From Hymenobacter pini (GTDB lineage Bacteria > Bacteroidota > Bacteroidia > Cytophagales > Hymenobacteraceae), in the NCBI RefSeq assembly GCF_020421205.1, contig NZ_JAIZZH010000002.1, positions 1,014,182 through 1,078,181 of the forward strand: 64,000 nucleotides of DNA. Reading direction: 5' to 3'. The notes under the pieces are model-generated. The model saw nothing but the letters and a program-made list of their open reading frames with translations, had not been told where the DNA came from and did not search any database. Both the position numbers and the translations under genes were made by a program. Below are positions 51,066 to 59,496 of this stretch, one piece after another (the stretch's first letter is position 1; each line of letters starts with the position of its first letter).

Positions 51066-51857
51066 ATGACAGACGGGCTTGTCCTGATACCGACCTACAA
51101 CGAGAAAGAAAATGCGGAACTCATCATCCGCAAGGTCTTCTCTCTGCCGCAACCGTTCCACGTGCTCATCATTGACGATGGCTCGCCGGACGGGACGGCT
51201 GCCATTGTGCGCGGGCTGATGCAGGAGTTTCCGGACCGGCTGTTTCTGGAGGAACGGGTGGGCAAGCTGGGGTTGGGCACGGCGTACATCCACGGCTTCC
51301 GCTGGGCCCTGGAGCGTGGCTACGAATACGTGTTTGAGATGGACGCCGACTTCTCGCACAACCCCGAGGACCTGATGCGGCTGTACGATGCCTGCGCCCA
51401 CCAGAACTACGACTTGGCTATTGGCTCACGCTACATTCAGGGCGTAAACGTGGTGAACTGGCCCATGGACCGGGTGCTGATGTCGTATTTCGCCTCGGCC
51501 TACGTGCGCTTCGTGACGGGTATGCCCATTAGGGATGCCACGGCGGGCTTTAAGTGCTACACGGCTAGGGTGCTGCGCGCTATTTTGCAGAACCGCATCC
51601 GGTTTGTAGGCTACGCCTTCCAGATTGAGATGAAGTGGCTGGCCTATAAGTACGGCTTCCGCATCAAGGAAGTACCCATCATCTTCACCGACCGGACCCG
51701 GGGCGCCTCCAAAATGAGCAAGGGTATTGTGCAGGAGGCCTTTTTTGGGGTGTTGCAGATGAAGATTGCCAGTTGGTTCCGGCGCTTCGACCGCATCCCG
51801 GCAACTGCAGCCGATGCATCTGTTTCGGCATTTCCAGCCACCCCCGAGGTGCGCTGA
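51066..51857 (+). CDS. Polyprenol-phosphate mannose synthase-like glycosyltransferase (GT2)
   Basis: 263 residues from ATG 51066; the frame continues upstream to 50973 with no family match. A GT2 enzyme without C-terminal membrane helices: LVLIPTYNEKENAELI, VLIIDDGSPDGTA, GLGTAYIHGFRWAL, VFEMDADFSHNPEDL (metal-binding Asp-x-Asp), SRYIQG and GFKCYTARVL, RGASKMSKGIVQEAF. This is the pattern of dolichyl/polyprenyl-phosphate mannose synthases (Dpm1). It would load a sugar onto undecaprenyl phosphate at the cytoplasmic face, as donor for protein or envelope glycosylation. A Ser/Ala-rich tail is odd but harmless. Confidence 0.88.
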   Translation: MTDGLVLIPTYNEKENAELIIRKVFSLPQPFHVLIIDDGSPDGTAAIVRGLMQEFPDRLFLEERVGKLGLGTAYIHGFRWALERGYEYVFEMDADFSHNPEDLMRLYDACAHQNYDLAIGSRYIQGVNVVNWPMDRVLMSYFASAYVRFVTGMPIRDATAGFKCYTARVLRAILQNRIRFVGYAFQIEMKWLAYKYGFRIKEVPIIFTDRTRGASKMSKGIVQEAFFGVLQMKIASWFRRFDRIPATAADASVSAFPATPEVR

Positions 51858-51890
51858 GTCGCTTTTATTGTAATTTCTATACTACCCGCT

Positions 51891-51920
51891 GCGGCTCCTT
51901 CTGGGGTTGGGGCGGGTAGT
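51891..51920 (+). terminator. Possible hairpin terminator
   Basis: ACTACCCGC / GCGGGTAGT, 9-base stem with a 12-base loop between two genes on the same strand; no T run follows. Confidence 0.35.
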
Positions 51921-51982
51921 TGCGTGTAGCGGTACCAGGGCTTGGCAACCGCATATCGGGGCAGGCGCGTATCTTACGCCTG

Positions 51983-52900
51983 ATGGAAATTTCCCCGCTC
52001 TTCTGGGTTGGCTTTAACGCGTTTGTGCTGGCCCTGTTGCTGCTCGATTTGCTGGTATTTAACCGCCGCGAGCATGTGGTGCGCATGCGGGAGGCCCTGG
52101 GCTGGAGTGCCTTCTGGATTTGCCTGTCGTTGGGGTTTAACCTGCTAGTATACCGCTGGCTAGGCAAGCAGGCCGCCCTGGAATTCCTTACCGGCTACCT
52201 CATTGAGAAGTCGCTGAGCGTGGACAACTTGTTCGTGTTCCTGCTCATTTTCAGCTATTTTAAAGTACCGGCGCAGTACCAGCACAAAATCCTCTTTTGG
52301 GGCATCATTGGGGCACTGGTGTTGCGGGCCGCTTTTATTCTAGCTGGAGCAGCACTGCTCGCCAAGTTTCACATTCTGCTGTATGTATTGGGGGCGTTTC
52401 TGATATACACTGGCGTAAAAATGGCTACCAGCGGCGGCGAGCCGGAAATTGACCCCGACAGCAACCCGGTAGTCAAGTTTCTAAGCCGGCACCTGCCCAT
52501 TACCAATCGCCTGCACGGGGGCAAATTCTTCGTGCGCCAAGATGAGTTACTGTTCGCCACACCGTTGTTGGTAGTGCTGGTAATGGTAGAAACCACCGAT
52601 GTGGTGTTTGCCGCCGACTCCATCCCGGCCATCCTGGCCGTTTCGCGCGACACATTTATCGTGTACACCAGCAACGTGTTTGCTCTCCTTGGGCTGCGGG
52701 CTCTGTATTTCGCACTGGAAAGCCTGATGCGGCTATTTCACTACCTGCACTACGGCCTAGCCCTTATCCTAGTGTTCATCGGGGGCAAGCTGCTGGCGGC
52801 TGATGTAGTCCACATTCCAATGGGTATTTCCCTCGGCGTCGTCGGCCTGATTCTGGCCGGCTCTATTGGCTTGTCGCTGCTATTTCCGAAGAAGGAATAG
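51983..52900 (+). CDS. TerC-family integral membrane protein
   Basis: 305 residues from ATG 51983. Nine or so hydrophobic helices; the first half has LLVFNRREHVVRMREALGWSAFW and IEKSLSVDNLFVFLLIF, the second VVETTDVVFAADSIPAILAVSRDTFIVYTSNVFALLGLRALYF. The acidic residues in VDN and TTD-type motifs are conserved in TerC/Alx, which export Mn2+ and assist metalation of exported proteins. Tellurite resistance is the historic name only. I looked for the manganese (yybP-ykoY) riboswitch in the 125-base upstream gap and did not find its core. Confidence 0.9.
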   Translation: MEISPLFWVGFNAFVLALLLLDLLVFNRREHVVRMREALGWSAFWICLSLGFNLLVYRWLGKQAALEFLTGYLIEKSLSVDNLFVFLLIFSYFKVPAQYQHKILFWGIIGALVLRAAFILAGAALLAKFHILLYVLGAFLIYTGVKMATSGGEPEIDPDSNPVVKFLSRHLPITNRLHGGKFFVRQDELLFATPLLVVLVMVETTDVVFAADSIPAILAVSRDTFIVYTSNVFALLGLRALYFALESLMRLFHYLHYGLALILVFIGGKLLAADVVHIPMGISLGVVGLILAGSIGLSLLFPKKE

Positions 52901-52907
52901 ATATAAG

Positions 52908-52998
52908 AGGTAAAGCGTGACAGGTAAAAGGTTAGAAGAGGTGTGTCGCGAATTGTCGTTGGCACCTCTTCTAACCTTTTACCTGTCACGCTTTACCT
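52908..52998. repeat. 91-base perfect inverted repeat
   Basis: Two 36-base arms (52908-52943 and 52963-52998) are perfect inverted copies around a 19-base loop, A+T-richer than its surroundings, between convergent terC and the transglycosylase gene. Longer than needed for termination and a different sequence from the GTCATTCCGAGC family. Confidence 0.85.
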
Positions 52999-53010
52999 TT
53001 CACCTTCGCC

Positions 53011-55158
53011 TTAATTCCCTTGCGGCGGGTTGGCCGGCGGGGCCTGCTGATTAGTGTTTACGCCGGCGTCGGGAGCAGTGTCGCCGCCCAGCAGGTCGAT
53101 CAGGTTGAGGGGCTCGTACTGGGAAGAGTCGGCGGCTATTACGGTACGCACCGTGTCGCGGGTGGCCCGCACGATGTACTGCCGGGCCCGCCCCTGGAAG
53201 TTCACCGAGTTGCTGAGGCTCTCGTACTCATTTTCCGAGATGTAGCCTTTCCGGGCCATCAACTGGGCAATCAGCCGGTGGAAGTAGCGGGCCGAACCGC
53301 GCATCTCCCCGTACTGGTTGAAGCCGTTGCGGTAGTACTTAGGCCGCGGAATGATGCTGGCCAGAAATAGGCTTTCGGAGAGGTTCAGGTTGGCTGGGCG
53401 CTTGGCAAAGTAGAATTCGGCGGCTTCGTGCACCCCATAAATCTTCGGGCCCCACTCAATGATGTTCAGGTACACTTCCAGCATGCGCTCCTTACTGGCC
53501 AGGCGGGTGTTTTCGATGATCCACACAATCAAGGCTTCCTCGGCCTTGCGCACCAGGGTTTTCTTGCGGGTCAGGAACACGTTTTTCACCAGCTGCATGC
53601 TGATGGTACTGCCGCCCCGAGCAAAGCGCCGCTCCTTGATGTTCTGAATAGCCGACTTCACAAACGCCTTTTCCATGAAGCCCCGGTGCGTCATAAAACG
53701 CGGGTCTTCGGCCGTCATGATGGCGTATTTCAGGTAGTCAGCCACCTCGTTGTAAGGTGTGTACTCGGGGTTGGAGGGTCCTACCAGGAAAGTTTTCACG
53801 GTGTCGCCCTTGTCGTTGTAAGCCGTATACAGGAACTCCTCGTTGAGCTTGTTCAGGTTTTCGCGCCCGAAGCGGGTGATGCGGAACTTGGTGGCCCGCA
53901 GCCCCGAATCGAACTTGAGGCTGTCGAGCTTATTCATGTCCAGGTCGGCCATCAGGTGGTACTGCACCATGCCCTCGGCCTGGGTGCCTTCCAGCGTCTC
54001 GAACATGCCCTCCGGCAGGGAAGCGAAAAAGTCGTTGGCTTTGGTTTCTGCCGACTCCACGTTCAGCTTCATCTGCAGGCCGGCCAGCAGCTGGTTGCGG
54101 TTGGTAAGGCCGTTGATTTCCTTCCCAATCACGCGCTCCGGCACCGGCAAGCGACGCACGCTCAACTCCGGAAACAGCTCCATTTTGTTGAGTAGCACCC
54201 GCGTACCCTTTTCCAGGGCAAACGAGGCTTGGCCCAGCTTCATCACGAAATCAATGCCGCCGCGCGGAAAACGCACGTCACTATCCGACAGCTTCGGGTG
54301 GTTCACAATGAAATTGGCGGCCGAAGCAGTGCCTTTCAGCGTCAGCTCATCGTCGCCGCTCATATCCTTATCTGAGAGGCTTACGCGCACCGAGTCGAAC
54401 TGCACCCGGGCCCCGTAGCGGCTCTGCACGTAAGGCAGCACTACGGGCCGCTTATCCAGCCCGAAAATATTGGCATCCACCTCGTAGTCGCCGGCATCAA
54501 TGTGGCCCTGCACACCCACGCGGTTTTCCACCGAGTCGATGTTGGCGGTGAGTTGGCCGGTAATGTCGCCATCCTCAATAGCCAGGCGGGGCATCACCAA
54601 CCGGGCCTGGTGGCGGGGGCTCTGGTAGGTCAGCAGAAACTCCCGGAAGTCGGCCTCATCGGGAATATTATCGAAGGTGGCTTCCAGCAGCTGATTGGCC
54701 AGCAGGCCGTAGTTGGTGCCCTTGGAGGTATCAACGGGCGTTACGGGCTGGTTTTTCTTCTTTTTGTAGAGGAAGGAATAGTTATCCTGACCAGCCCGCG
54801 TTTGGCGGGCCGTGAGGCGGGCCGTATCTATTTCGAGGTTGCTAAACACTGGCCGGCCCGCAAACAGGCTGCGCACGCTCAGCGAAGCCCGCACCTTGCG
54901 GGCCGTAAACAGCGTGTCGGGCAGCGTAGTGGGCACCAGGCTCACCCCATCCAGCTGCACCGTGTTCAGGTCGGTGAAGCGGGCCGGGCCCAGCGTCAGG
55001 GTTACCGGGTATTTGGTTTCAACCTTGGTCTTTACTTTCCGCAGGGCCAGATCCAGTAATTCCTGCCGTTTCACCAGGAAAATACCTAACCCACTAAGGA
55101 GGAGCACCACCAGGATGCCCAAACCGATGCCTATTTTTTTCTTGGTAGCTGGAGTCAC
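53011..55158 (-). CDS. Membrane-anchored GT51 peptidoglycan transglycosylase with long N-terminal domain
   Basis: 715 residues from GTG 55158. I prefer this start because the open frame upstream to 55341 would overlap the purB start and is low-quality, and a minus-strand promoter octamer lies at 55237. The sequence begins TPATKKKIGIGLGILVVLLLSGLG, a membrane anchor (about 9-28). Residues about 30-440 are beta-rich and resemble AsmA-like or DUF repeats (LTLGPARFTDLNTVQLDGVSL; ATFDNIPDEADFREFLLTYQS). The GT51 domain follows: EDPRFMTHRGF (Glu484 as catalytic residue), GGSTISMQLVKN, RKAEEALIVW, MLEVYLNIIEWG. No penicillin-binding transpeptidase domain, so a monofunctional type. Confidence 0.85.
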   Translation of the reverse strand: MTPATKKKIGIGLGILVVLLLSGLGIFLVKRQELLDLALRKVKTKVETKYPVTLTLGPARFTDLNTVQLDGVSLVPTTLPDTLFTARKVRASLSVRSLFAGRPVFSNLEIDTARLTARQTRAGQDNYSFLYKKKKNQPVTPVDTSKGTNYGLLANQLLEATFDNIPDEADFREFLLTYQSPRHQARLVMPRLAIEDGDITGQLTANIDSVENRVGVQGHIDAGDYEVDANIFGLDKRPVVLPYVQSRYGARVQFDSVRVSLSDKDMSGDDELTLKGTASAANFIVNHPKLSDSDVRFPRGGIDFVMKLGQASFALEKGTRVLLNKMELFPELSVRRLPVPERVIGKEINGLTNRNQLLAGLQMKLNVESAETKANDFFASLPEGMFETLEGTQAEGMVQYHLMADLDMNKLDSLKFDSGLRATKFRITRFGRENLNKLNEEFLYTAYNDKGDTVKTFLVGPSNPEYTPYNEVADYLKYAIMTAEDPRFMTHRGFMEKAFVKSAIQNIKERRFARGGSTISMQLVKNVFLTRKKTLVRKAEEALIVWIIENTRLASKERMLEVYLNIIEWGPKIYGVHEAAEFYFAKRPANLNLSESLFLASIIPRPKYYRNGFNQYGEMRGSARYFHRLIAQLMARKGYISENEYESLSNSVNFQGRARQYIVRATRDTVRTVIAADSSQYEPLNLIDLLGGDTAPDAGVNTNQQAPPANPPQGN

Positions 55159-55236
55159 GCGTGCCAGTTCGGAGGAGAAAGGAAGTAGCAGCCGGACCGA
55201 GCCAGATTCGTGCCGAACCCGCCGCCGCTTAGGTAA

Positions 55237-55244
55237 CAAAGGTA
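55237..55244 (-). promoter_or_regulatory. Bacteroidota-type -7 element for the transglycosylase
   Basis: TACCTTTG on the minus strand, 79 bases before GTG 55158; supports that start. Confidence 0.45.
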
Positions 55245-55289
55245 ACGAAAAAGGCCCGCGCCCCGATTGGCCCACGCCCGTGCTTGCGC

Positions 55290-55297
55290 TACCTTTG
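55290..55297 (+). promoter_or_regulatory. Bacteroidota-type -7 element for purB
   Basis: TACCTTTG with a TTG 21 bases upstream (55266-55268), 32 bases before the purB ATG. Confidence 0.5.
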
Positions 55298-55328
55298 GCC
55301 CGTCCCAGGCCTTTTTCCTCTTCTACGT

Positions 55329-56693
55329 ATGTCCGCCGCACTCGACTATACCGTGCTTACGCCCCTTACCGCCGTTTCGCCCCTCGATGGCCGCTACCGT
55401 CGCCAAACGGCGCCGCTGGCCGCTTACTTCTCGGAACTGGCTCTTATCCGGTACCGGGTGCTGGTGGAAGTGGAGTATTTCATTGCCCTCTGCGAGCTGC
55501 CCCTGCCCCAGCTGCAGAACGTGAACCCGGAAGTATTCGGCCCGCTGCGCGCTATCTACACCCAGTTCAGCACGGCCGATGCCGACGCCGTGAAGGCCCA
55601 CGAGCGGGTGACGAACCACGACGTGAAGGCCGTGGAGTATTTCCTGCGGGACCGGTTTACGGCCCTGGGCCTGGGCCAGTATCTGGAGTTTATCCACTTC
55701 GGCCTCACGTCCCAGGACATCAACAACACCGCCATTCCGCTCAGCCTCCAGCACGCCCTCATCCATACGCTGCTGCCGGCCTACGCGCAGGTGCGCAACC
55801 AGCTTGCCACCCGCGCCCAAAGCTGGGCCGCCGTGCCCATGCTGGCCCGCACCCACGGCCAGCCGGCCTCCCCTACCCGCATGGGCAAGGAAGTAGAGGT
55901 GTTTGTGGCCCGCCTCGATGCCCAGGTGGAACTGCTGGGCCAGGTACCGTTTGGGGCGAAGTTTGGGGGAGCCACCGGCAACTTCAACGCTCACCACGTG
56001 GCCTACCCCGCCACCGACTGGCACCAGTTTGCTCAGCAGTTTGTAGAAGGCCGCCTGGGCCTCAAGCGCAGCCACCCCACCACCCAGATTGAGCACTACG
56101 ACCACCTGGCCGCCCTCTGCGACGGGCTCAAGCGCCTCAACACCATCCTCATTGATTTGGCGCGTGACGTATGGCAGTACATTTCGCTGGGCTACTTCCG
56201 CCAGACGGTGAAGGCCGGCGAGGTGGGTTCCTCGGCCATGCCCCATAAGGTGAATCCTATTGACTTCGAAAACGCCGAGGGCAACCTGGGTCTGGCCAAC
56301 GCCGTGCTGGAACACCTTTCGGCCAAGCTGCCCATCAGTCGCCTCCAGCGCGACCTGACCGACTCCACCGTGCTGCGTAACCTGGGCGTGCCGCTGGGCC
56401 ACACGCTCATTGCCCTTACCGCCCTGCAGCGCGGCCTCGATAAGCTGGCCCTCGACGAAGCCGTCCTTCGCCGCGACCTGGACGACAACTGGGCCGTGGT
56501 AGCCGAGGCCCTGCAAACCATCCTGCGCCGCGAAAACTACCCCGATCCTTACAACGCCCTCAAGGCCCTCACCCGCACCGGCTCGGCCATCAGCCAGGCC
56601 ACCATCAGCGAGTTTGTGGATGGGCTAGATGTGAGCGACGCCGTGAAGCAGGAGCTGCGCGCCATTACGCCCAGCAACTACGTCGGCGCGTAG
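55329..56693 (+). CDS. purB: Adenylosuccinate lyase
   Basis: 454 residues from ATG 55329. Fumarase/aspartase superfamily enzyme acting twice in purine synthesis (SAICAR to AICAR; adenylosuccinate to AMP). The start TPLTAVSPLDGRYRRQTAPL is the PurB opening; HFGLTSQDINNTAIPLSL, RTHGQPASPTRMGKE and the family signature SSAMPHKVNPIDFENAEGN are all intact, with the catalytic Ser in that loop. Length is normal. Overlapping promoters with the divergent transglycosylase put the two under one control region. Confidence 0.97.
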   Translation: MSAALDYTVLTPLTAVSPLDGRYRRQTAPLAAYFSELALIRYRVLVEVEYFIALCELPLPQLQNVNPEVFGPLRAIYTQFSTADADAVKAHERVTNHDVKAVEYFLRDRFTALGLGQYLEFIHFGLTSQDINNTAIPLSLQHALIHTLLPAYAQVRNQLATRAQSWAAVPMLARTHGQPASPTRMGKEVEVFVARLDAQVELLGQVPFGAKFGGATGNFNAHHVAYPATDWHQFAQQFVEGRLGLKRSHPTTQIEHYDHLAALCDGLKRLNTILIDLARDVWQYISLGYFRQTVKAGEVGSSAMPHKVNPIDFENAEGNLGLANAVLEHLSAKLPISRLQRDLTDSTVLRNLGVPLGHTLIALTALQRGLDKLALDEAVLRRDLDDNWAVVAEALQTILRRENYPDPYNALKALTRTGSAISQATISEFVDGLDVSDAVKQELRAITPSNYVGA

Positions 56694-56773
56694 ATTCTCT
56701 ATTTTTGTGCTGCTGCACTTCTGCATCTCATGCGGAGGCACAGCAGCACAGCTTTTATTACCGCTTTTCCCCA

Positions 56774-57880
56774 ATGCCCCAGCTCAACGGCGTGACCGTT
56801 CATCCTGACTGCCGCCATTTCCGCGGTGATATTCCCTGCCGCCCGAACAAGGAGCACGGCTACCAGTGCACCGGCTGCCCGGCCTACGCGCCCACGCAGC
56901 AGCGCATTCTCATCATCAAGCTCGGGGCCATTGGGGACGTTATCCGCACGACGCCATTGCTGCGGCGGCTGCGCCAGGAGTACCCGAATGCCCGCATTAC
57001 CTGGCTCACCCTCACCCCCGCCATCTTGCCCCAAGGTGGTGGCTGGATTGACGAGGTGCTGAAGCTGGAGCTGACCAGTGTATTGCACCTGCAGCAGCGG
57101 GAGTTTGATATTCTCTTCAACCTCGACAAGGACAAGGAAGCCTGCGCGTTGCTGGGCAGCATTCGGGCCAAGCGAAAATTTGGTTACCAACTGCACCCCG
57201 AGTACGGCGTGGCCTGGCCCGCCAGTGAGCTGGCCAACCACAAGTACCTCACCGGCGTGTTCGATGAGTTAAGCCAGCAGAACCAGAAGCCCTACGTGCA
57301 GGAAATCTTCGAGCTGTGCGGCTACGAGTTCCGGCACGAGGAATACGTGTTCGACACCCACGAGGACAAGGGCTACGACTGGAGCCAGCTGCCCCAGGGC
57401 CGCCCCCGTATCGGCCTCAACACCGGCTGCGGCGACCGGTGGACGACCCGCCTGTGGTCGGACGAAAAATGGATTACCCTCATCAACCAGCTGCAGCAGG
57501 CCGGCTACGCGCCCGTGCTGCTGGGCGGTGAGGCCGAGGATGAGCGCAACCGCCGCCTCCACGCCGCCACCGGCGCGGCTTACCTGGGCACCTTCTCCCT
57601 GCCCCAGTTCATCAACCTGATGCACCAGATGGATGGCATCGTGACGCAGGTAACCATGGCCATGCACATCAGCATTGCCCTGCGCAAGCCCACCATCCTG
57701 ATGAACAACATCTTCAACCCCTACGAATTCGACCTCTACGGCCGCGGCCAGCTCGTGCAGCCGGATAAGCAGTGCGTCTGCTTCTACCGCGGCTCGTGCA
57801 AGCTAGGCACCAGTTGCATGGAAGATTTATCGGCGGAAAAAGTGTTTGAGGCTGTGCAGGCGAGCGTGCCTTTAGCGTAA
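56774..57880 (+). CDS. GT9-family glycosyltransferase with N-terminal Cys cluster
   Basis: 368 residues from ATG 56774. A GT-B heptosyltransferase-like core: ILIIKLGAIGDVIRTTPLLRRLRQEYP (about 44-70) and IGLNTGCGDRWTTRLWSDEKWITLINQL, then the nucleotide-binding half with GGEAEDERN and VTQVTMAMHISIALRKPTILMNNIFNP. Before the core, residues 1-40 carry four Cys (13, 22, 32, 35) in CRHFRGDIPC and CTGC; near the C-terminus is another cluster CVCFYRGSCKLGTSC. The C-terminal cluster is known in heptosyltransferases. Donor and acceptor cannot be told. Follows purB by 80 bases on the same strand. Confidence 0.85.
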   Translation: MPQLNGVTVHPDCRHFRGDIPCRPNKEHGYQCTGCPAYAPTQQRILIIKLGAIGDVIRTTPLLRRLRQEYPNARITWLTLTPAILPQGGGWIDEVLKLELTSVLHLQQREFDILFNLDKDKEACALLGSIRAKRKFGYQLHPEYGVAWPASELANHKYLTGVFDELSQQNQKPYVQEIFELCGYEFRHEEYVFDTHEDKGYDWSQLPQGRPRIGLNTGCGDRWTTRLWSDEKWITLINQLQQAGYAPVLLGGEAEDERNRRLHAATGAAYLGTFSLPQFINLMHQMDGIVTQVTMAMHISIALRKPTILMNNIFNPYEFDLYGRGQLVQPDKQCVCFYRGSCKLGTSCMEDLSAEKVFEAVQASVPLA

Positions 57881-58234
57881 GTAAGCAGCTATACGGGCCA
57901 ATGCTTTCCGCGTAAAAAAGTCGACTCTTTTCTGCCACAACCTTGTAGAGCCAAACCATTTACGTGGTGCGGGCCGGTAGCACTGTTGGATATGCGTTGT
58001 GAGCCATTCCTCATTCCAGCCAGCCCATGCACCTGCAATATCTTGCACATTAAACCACAACGCTGGTGCTACCTCATTGTAGTTGATAAGCTGGATTTCA
58101 GCCCATGAAAAACCACTCTCCGCGCATACAGTAGCAATACGATGAAAGTCGTGCTCCTTCAACTCAGTATCTAAATACAAGTCGGCTAATGCTACCCACA
58201 CTAGCCGCCGACGTTCTTCATCGGGGATGCTCAT
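57872..58234 (-). CDS. Small unknown protein (DUF7079-like)
   Basis: 120 residues. Compact helical protein: EERRRLVWVALADLYLDTELKEHDFHRIATVCAESGFSWAEIQLINYNEVAPALWFNV, then a Trp-rich AGAWAGWNEEWL and a basic end. The RRxVWxALxxLYLDTE pattern is seen in a widespread small bacterial family (I think DUF7079; unsure). No signal peptide. Tail-to-tail overlap of nine bases with GT9, and it lies only three bases after the start side of the GT4 gene on its own strand, so it may be the last gene of that operon. A+T content slightly higher than its neighbours. Confidence 0.6.
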   Translation of the reverse strand: MSIPDEERRRLVWVALADLYLDTELKEHDFHRIATVCAESGFSWAEIQLINYNEVAPALWFNVQDIAGAWAGWNEEWLTTHIQQCYRPAPRKWFGSTRLWQKRVDFFTRKALARIAAYLR

Positions 58235-58237
58235 AGG

Positions 58238-59362
58238 TCAGCCGGCCACTTCCTTTAGCGCCTTTACCATTACGTCCCAGGAAAATTCCTTTTTCTTAGC
58301 CCACACGCCGGCGGTGAATTCCTGCTCGCGCTGGTGCGCGTAGAAATCCACCAGCGCATCGGCAATAGCCTGGGGCGTGGGTGGTACCACGTAGCCGACT
58401 TCTCCGTTCGGAATCAGCTCGGCCAGCCCGCCCACGTCGGTTACCAGCATGGGGCGGCTGAAGTGGTAGGCAATCTGCGAGACGCCGCTTTGGGTGGCGT
58501 TTTTGTAGGGCTGCACTACTATATCGGCGGCGCAGAAGTAGTCCACCACCCGCTCGTTCGGGATGAAGTCGGTGGCGCGCACGAGGCGGCTTTCCAGGTT
58601 GTGCTGCCGGATGAGGGCTTCGTAGGGGGCGGCGTCTTCGTAGTACTCGCCGGCAATAATCAGCTTCACCGGCAGCTGGGCCAGCCGGGCATCGGCAAAG
58701 GCTTCCAGCAGAATATCCAACCCCTTATAGGCCCGAATGAACCCGAAGAACAGCAGGTAGCCAAACGCGGGGTCGAGGCCAAGGGCGGCCAGGGCCTCGG
58801 CTTTGGGCTTGAGCGGGCCGAAGTTGTCGTAGAGCGGATGCGGGCGGTAGAGGGCGGGCTGCCGGAAGTGCAGGCGGCGCAGGTCAGCCAGCACCGAGCG
58901 GCTCATCGTTACGAAGCCGTGGCAGGCCGAGAGGAAATAACGCGTGAGCGGCCGGTCGCCGGGCCGCTTCTCGTGCGGGATTACGTTGTCGGTAATGGCC
59001 ACCACGCGGGTGTGGCGGTTGCGCCGGATGAGGCGGGCCACCGTGCCCAGCGCCGGCCCCATAAATGGCAGCCAGAACCGGAAAATCACCAAGTCGGGCC
59101 GCTCCCGGCGTAGGCGGTTGCCCACCCGGTACCAGCTCAGCGGATTCACCGAGTTCAGGCTCACCTCAATATTCAGGTCGGTAGGGCCCGGTTCGGTACT
59201 AAACTGCGTCTGGCCCGGAAACAGGAAATCGGGATACTGCAGCGAGAAGGTAACCAGGCGCACCTCGTCGCCGGCTTCGCGGAAGGCCCGCGCCAGCCGC
59301 TCGTTGTAGGTGGCCAGCCCGCCCCGCAGCGGGTACGCCGGCCCGATGATGACTACGTTCAT
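58238..59362 (-). CDS. GT4-family glycosyltransferase
   Basis: 374 residues. GT-B enzyme with VVIIGPAYPLRGGLATYNERLARAF at the start and, in the second half, GYLLFFGFIRAYKGLDILLEAFA, LIIAGEYYEDAAPYEALI and DFIPNERVVDYFCAADIVVQPYKNATQSGVSQIAYHFSRPMLVTDVGGLAELI, the EX7E-type acidic motif of GT4. It transfers a nucleotide-sugar residue in envelope or exopolysaccharide synthesis; specificity unknown. The next gene upstream on the same strand begins beyond a palindromic repeat (59384-59481). Confidence 0.92.
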   Translation of the reverse strand: MNVVIIGPAYPLRGGLATYNERLARAFREAGDEVRLVTFSLQYPDFLFPGQTQFSTEPGPTDLNIEVSLNSVNPLSWYRVGNRLRRERPDLVIFRFWLPFMGPALGTVARLIRRNRHTRVVAITDNVIPHEKRPGDRPLTRYFLSACHGFVTMSRSVLADLRRLHFRQPALYRPHPLYDNFGPLKPKAEALAALGLDPAFGYLLFFGFIRAYKGLDILLEAFADARLAQLPVKLIIAGEYYEDAAPYEALIRQHNLESRLVRATDFIPNERVVDYFCAADIVVQPYKNATQSGVSQIAYHFSRPMLVTDVGGLAELIPNGEVGYVVPPTPQAIADALVDFYAHQREQEFTAGVWAKKKEFSWDVMVKALKEVAG

Positions 59363-59383
59363 AGGGTAGAAACGCGTGAAACA

Positions 59384-59481
59384 AGAACGTCATGCTGAGC
59401 TTGCCGAAGCATCTCTACCGCCATGCTAACTATCTGATTAGCCTCGGTAGAGATGCTTCGGCAAGCTCAGCATGACGTTCT
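59384..59481. repeat. Dispersed palindromic repeat, copy 5 (perfect arms)
   Basis: Two perfect 36-base arms (59384-59419 and 59446-59481) with a 26-base interior. Outer part AACGTCATGCTGAGCTTGCC, core GAAGCATCTC. Same plan as copies 1-4 with a different core sequence. It lies between two genes on the same strand. Confidence 0.8.
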
Positions 59482-59496
59482 GCTATTGTGATGTGT

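Noticed and set aside
51858..51982. Possible manganese (yybP-ykoY) riboswitch before terC
   Set aside because: Neither the conserved GGGGAGUA-type core nor the paired loop sequence is present; only a simple hairpin.
55323..56516. 397-codon minus-strand frame opposite purB
   Set aside because: Shadow of purB with His/Gly/Val-rich composition.
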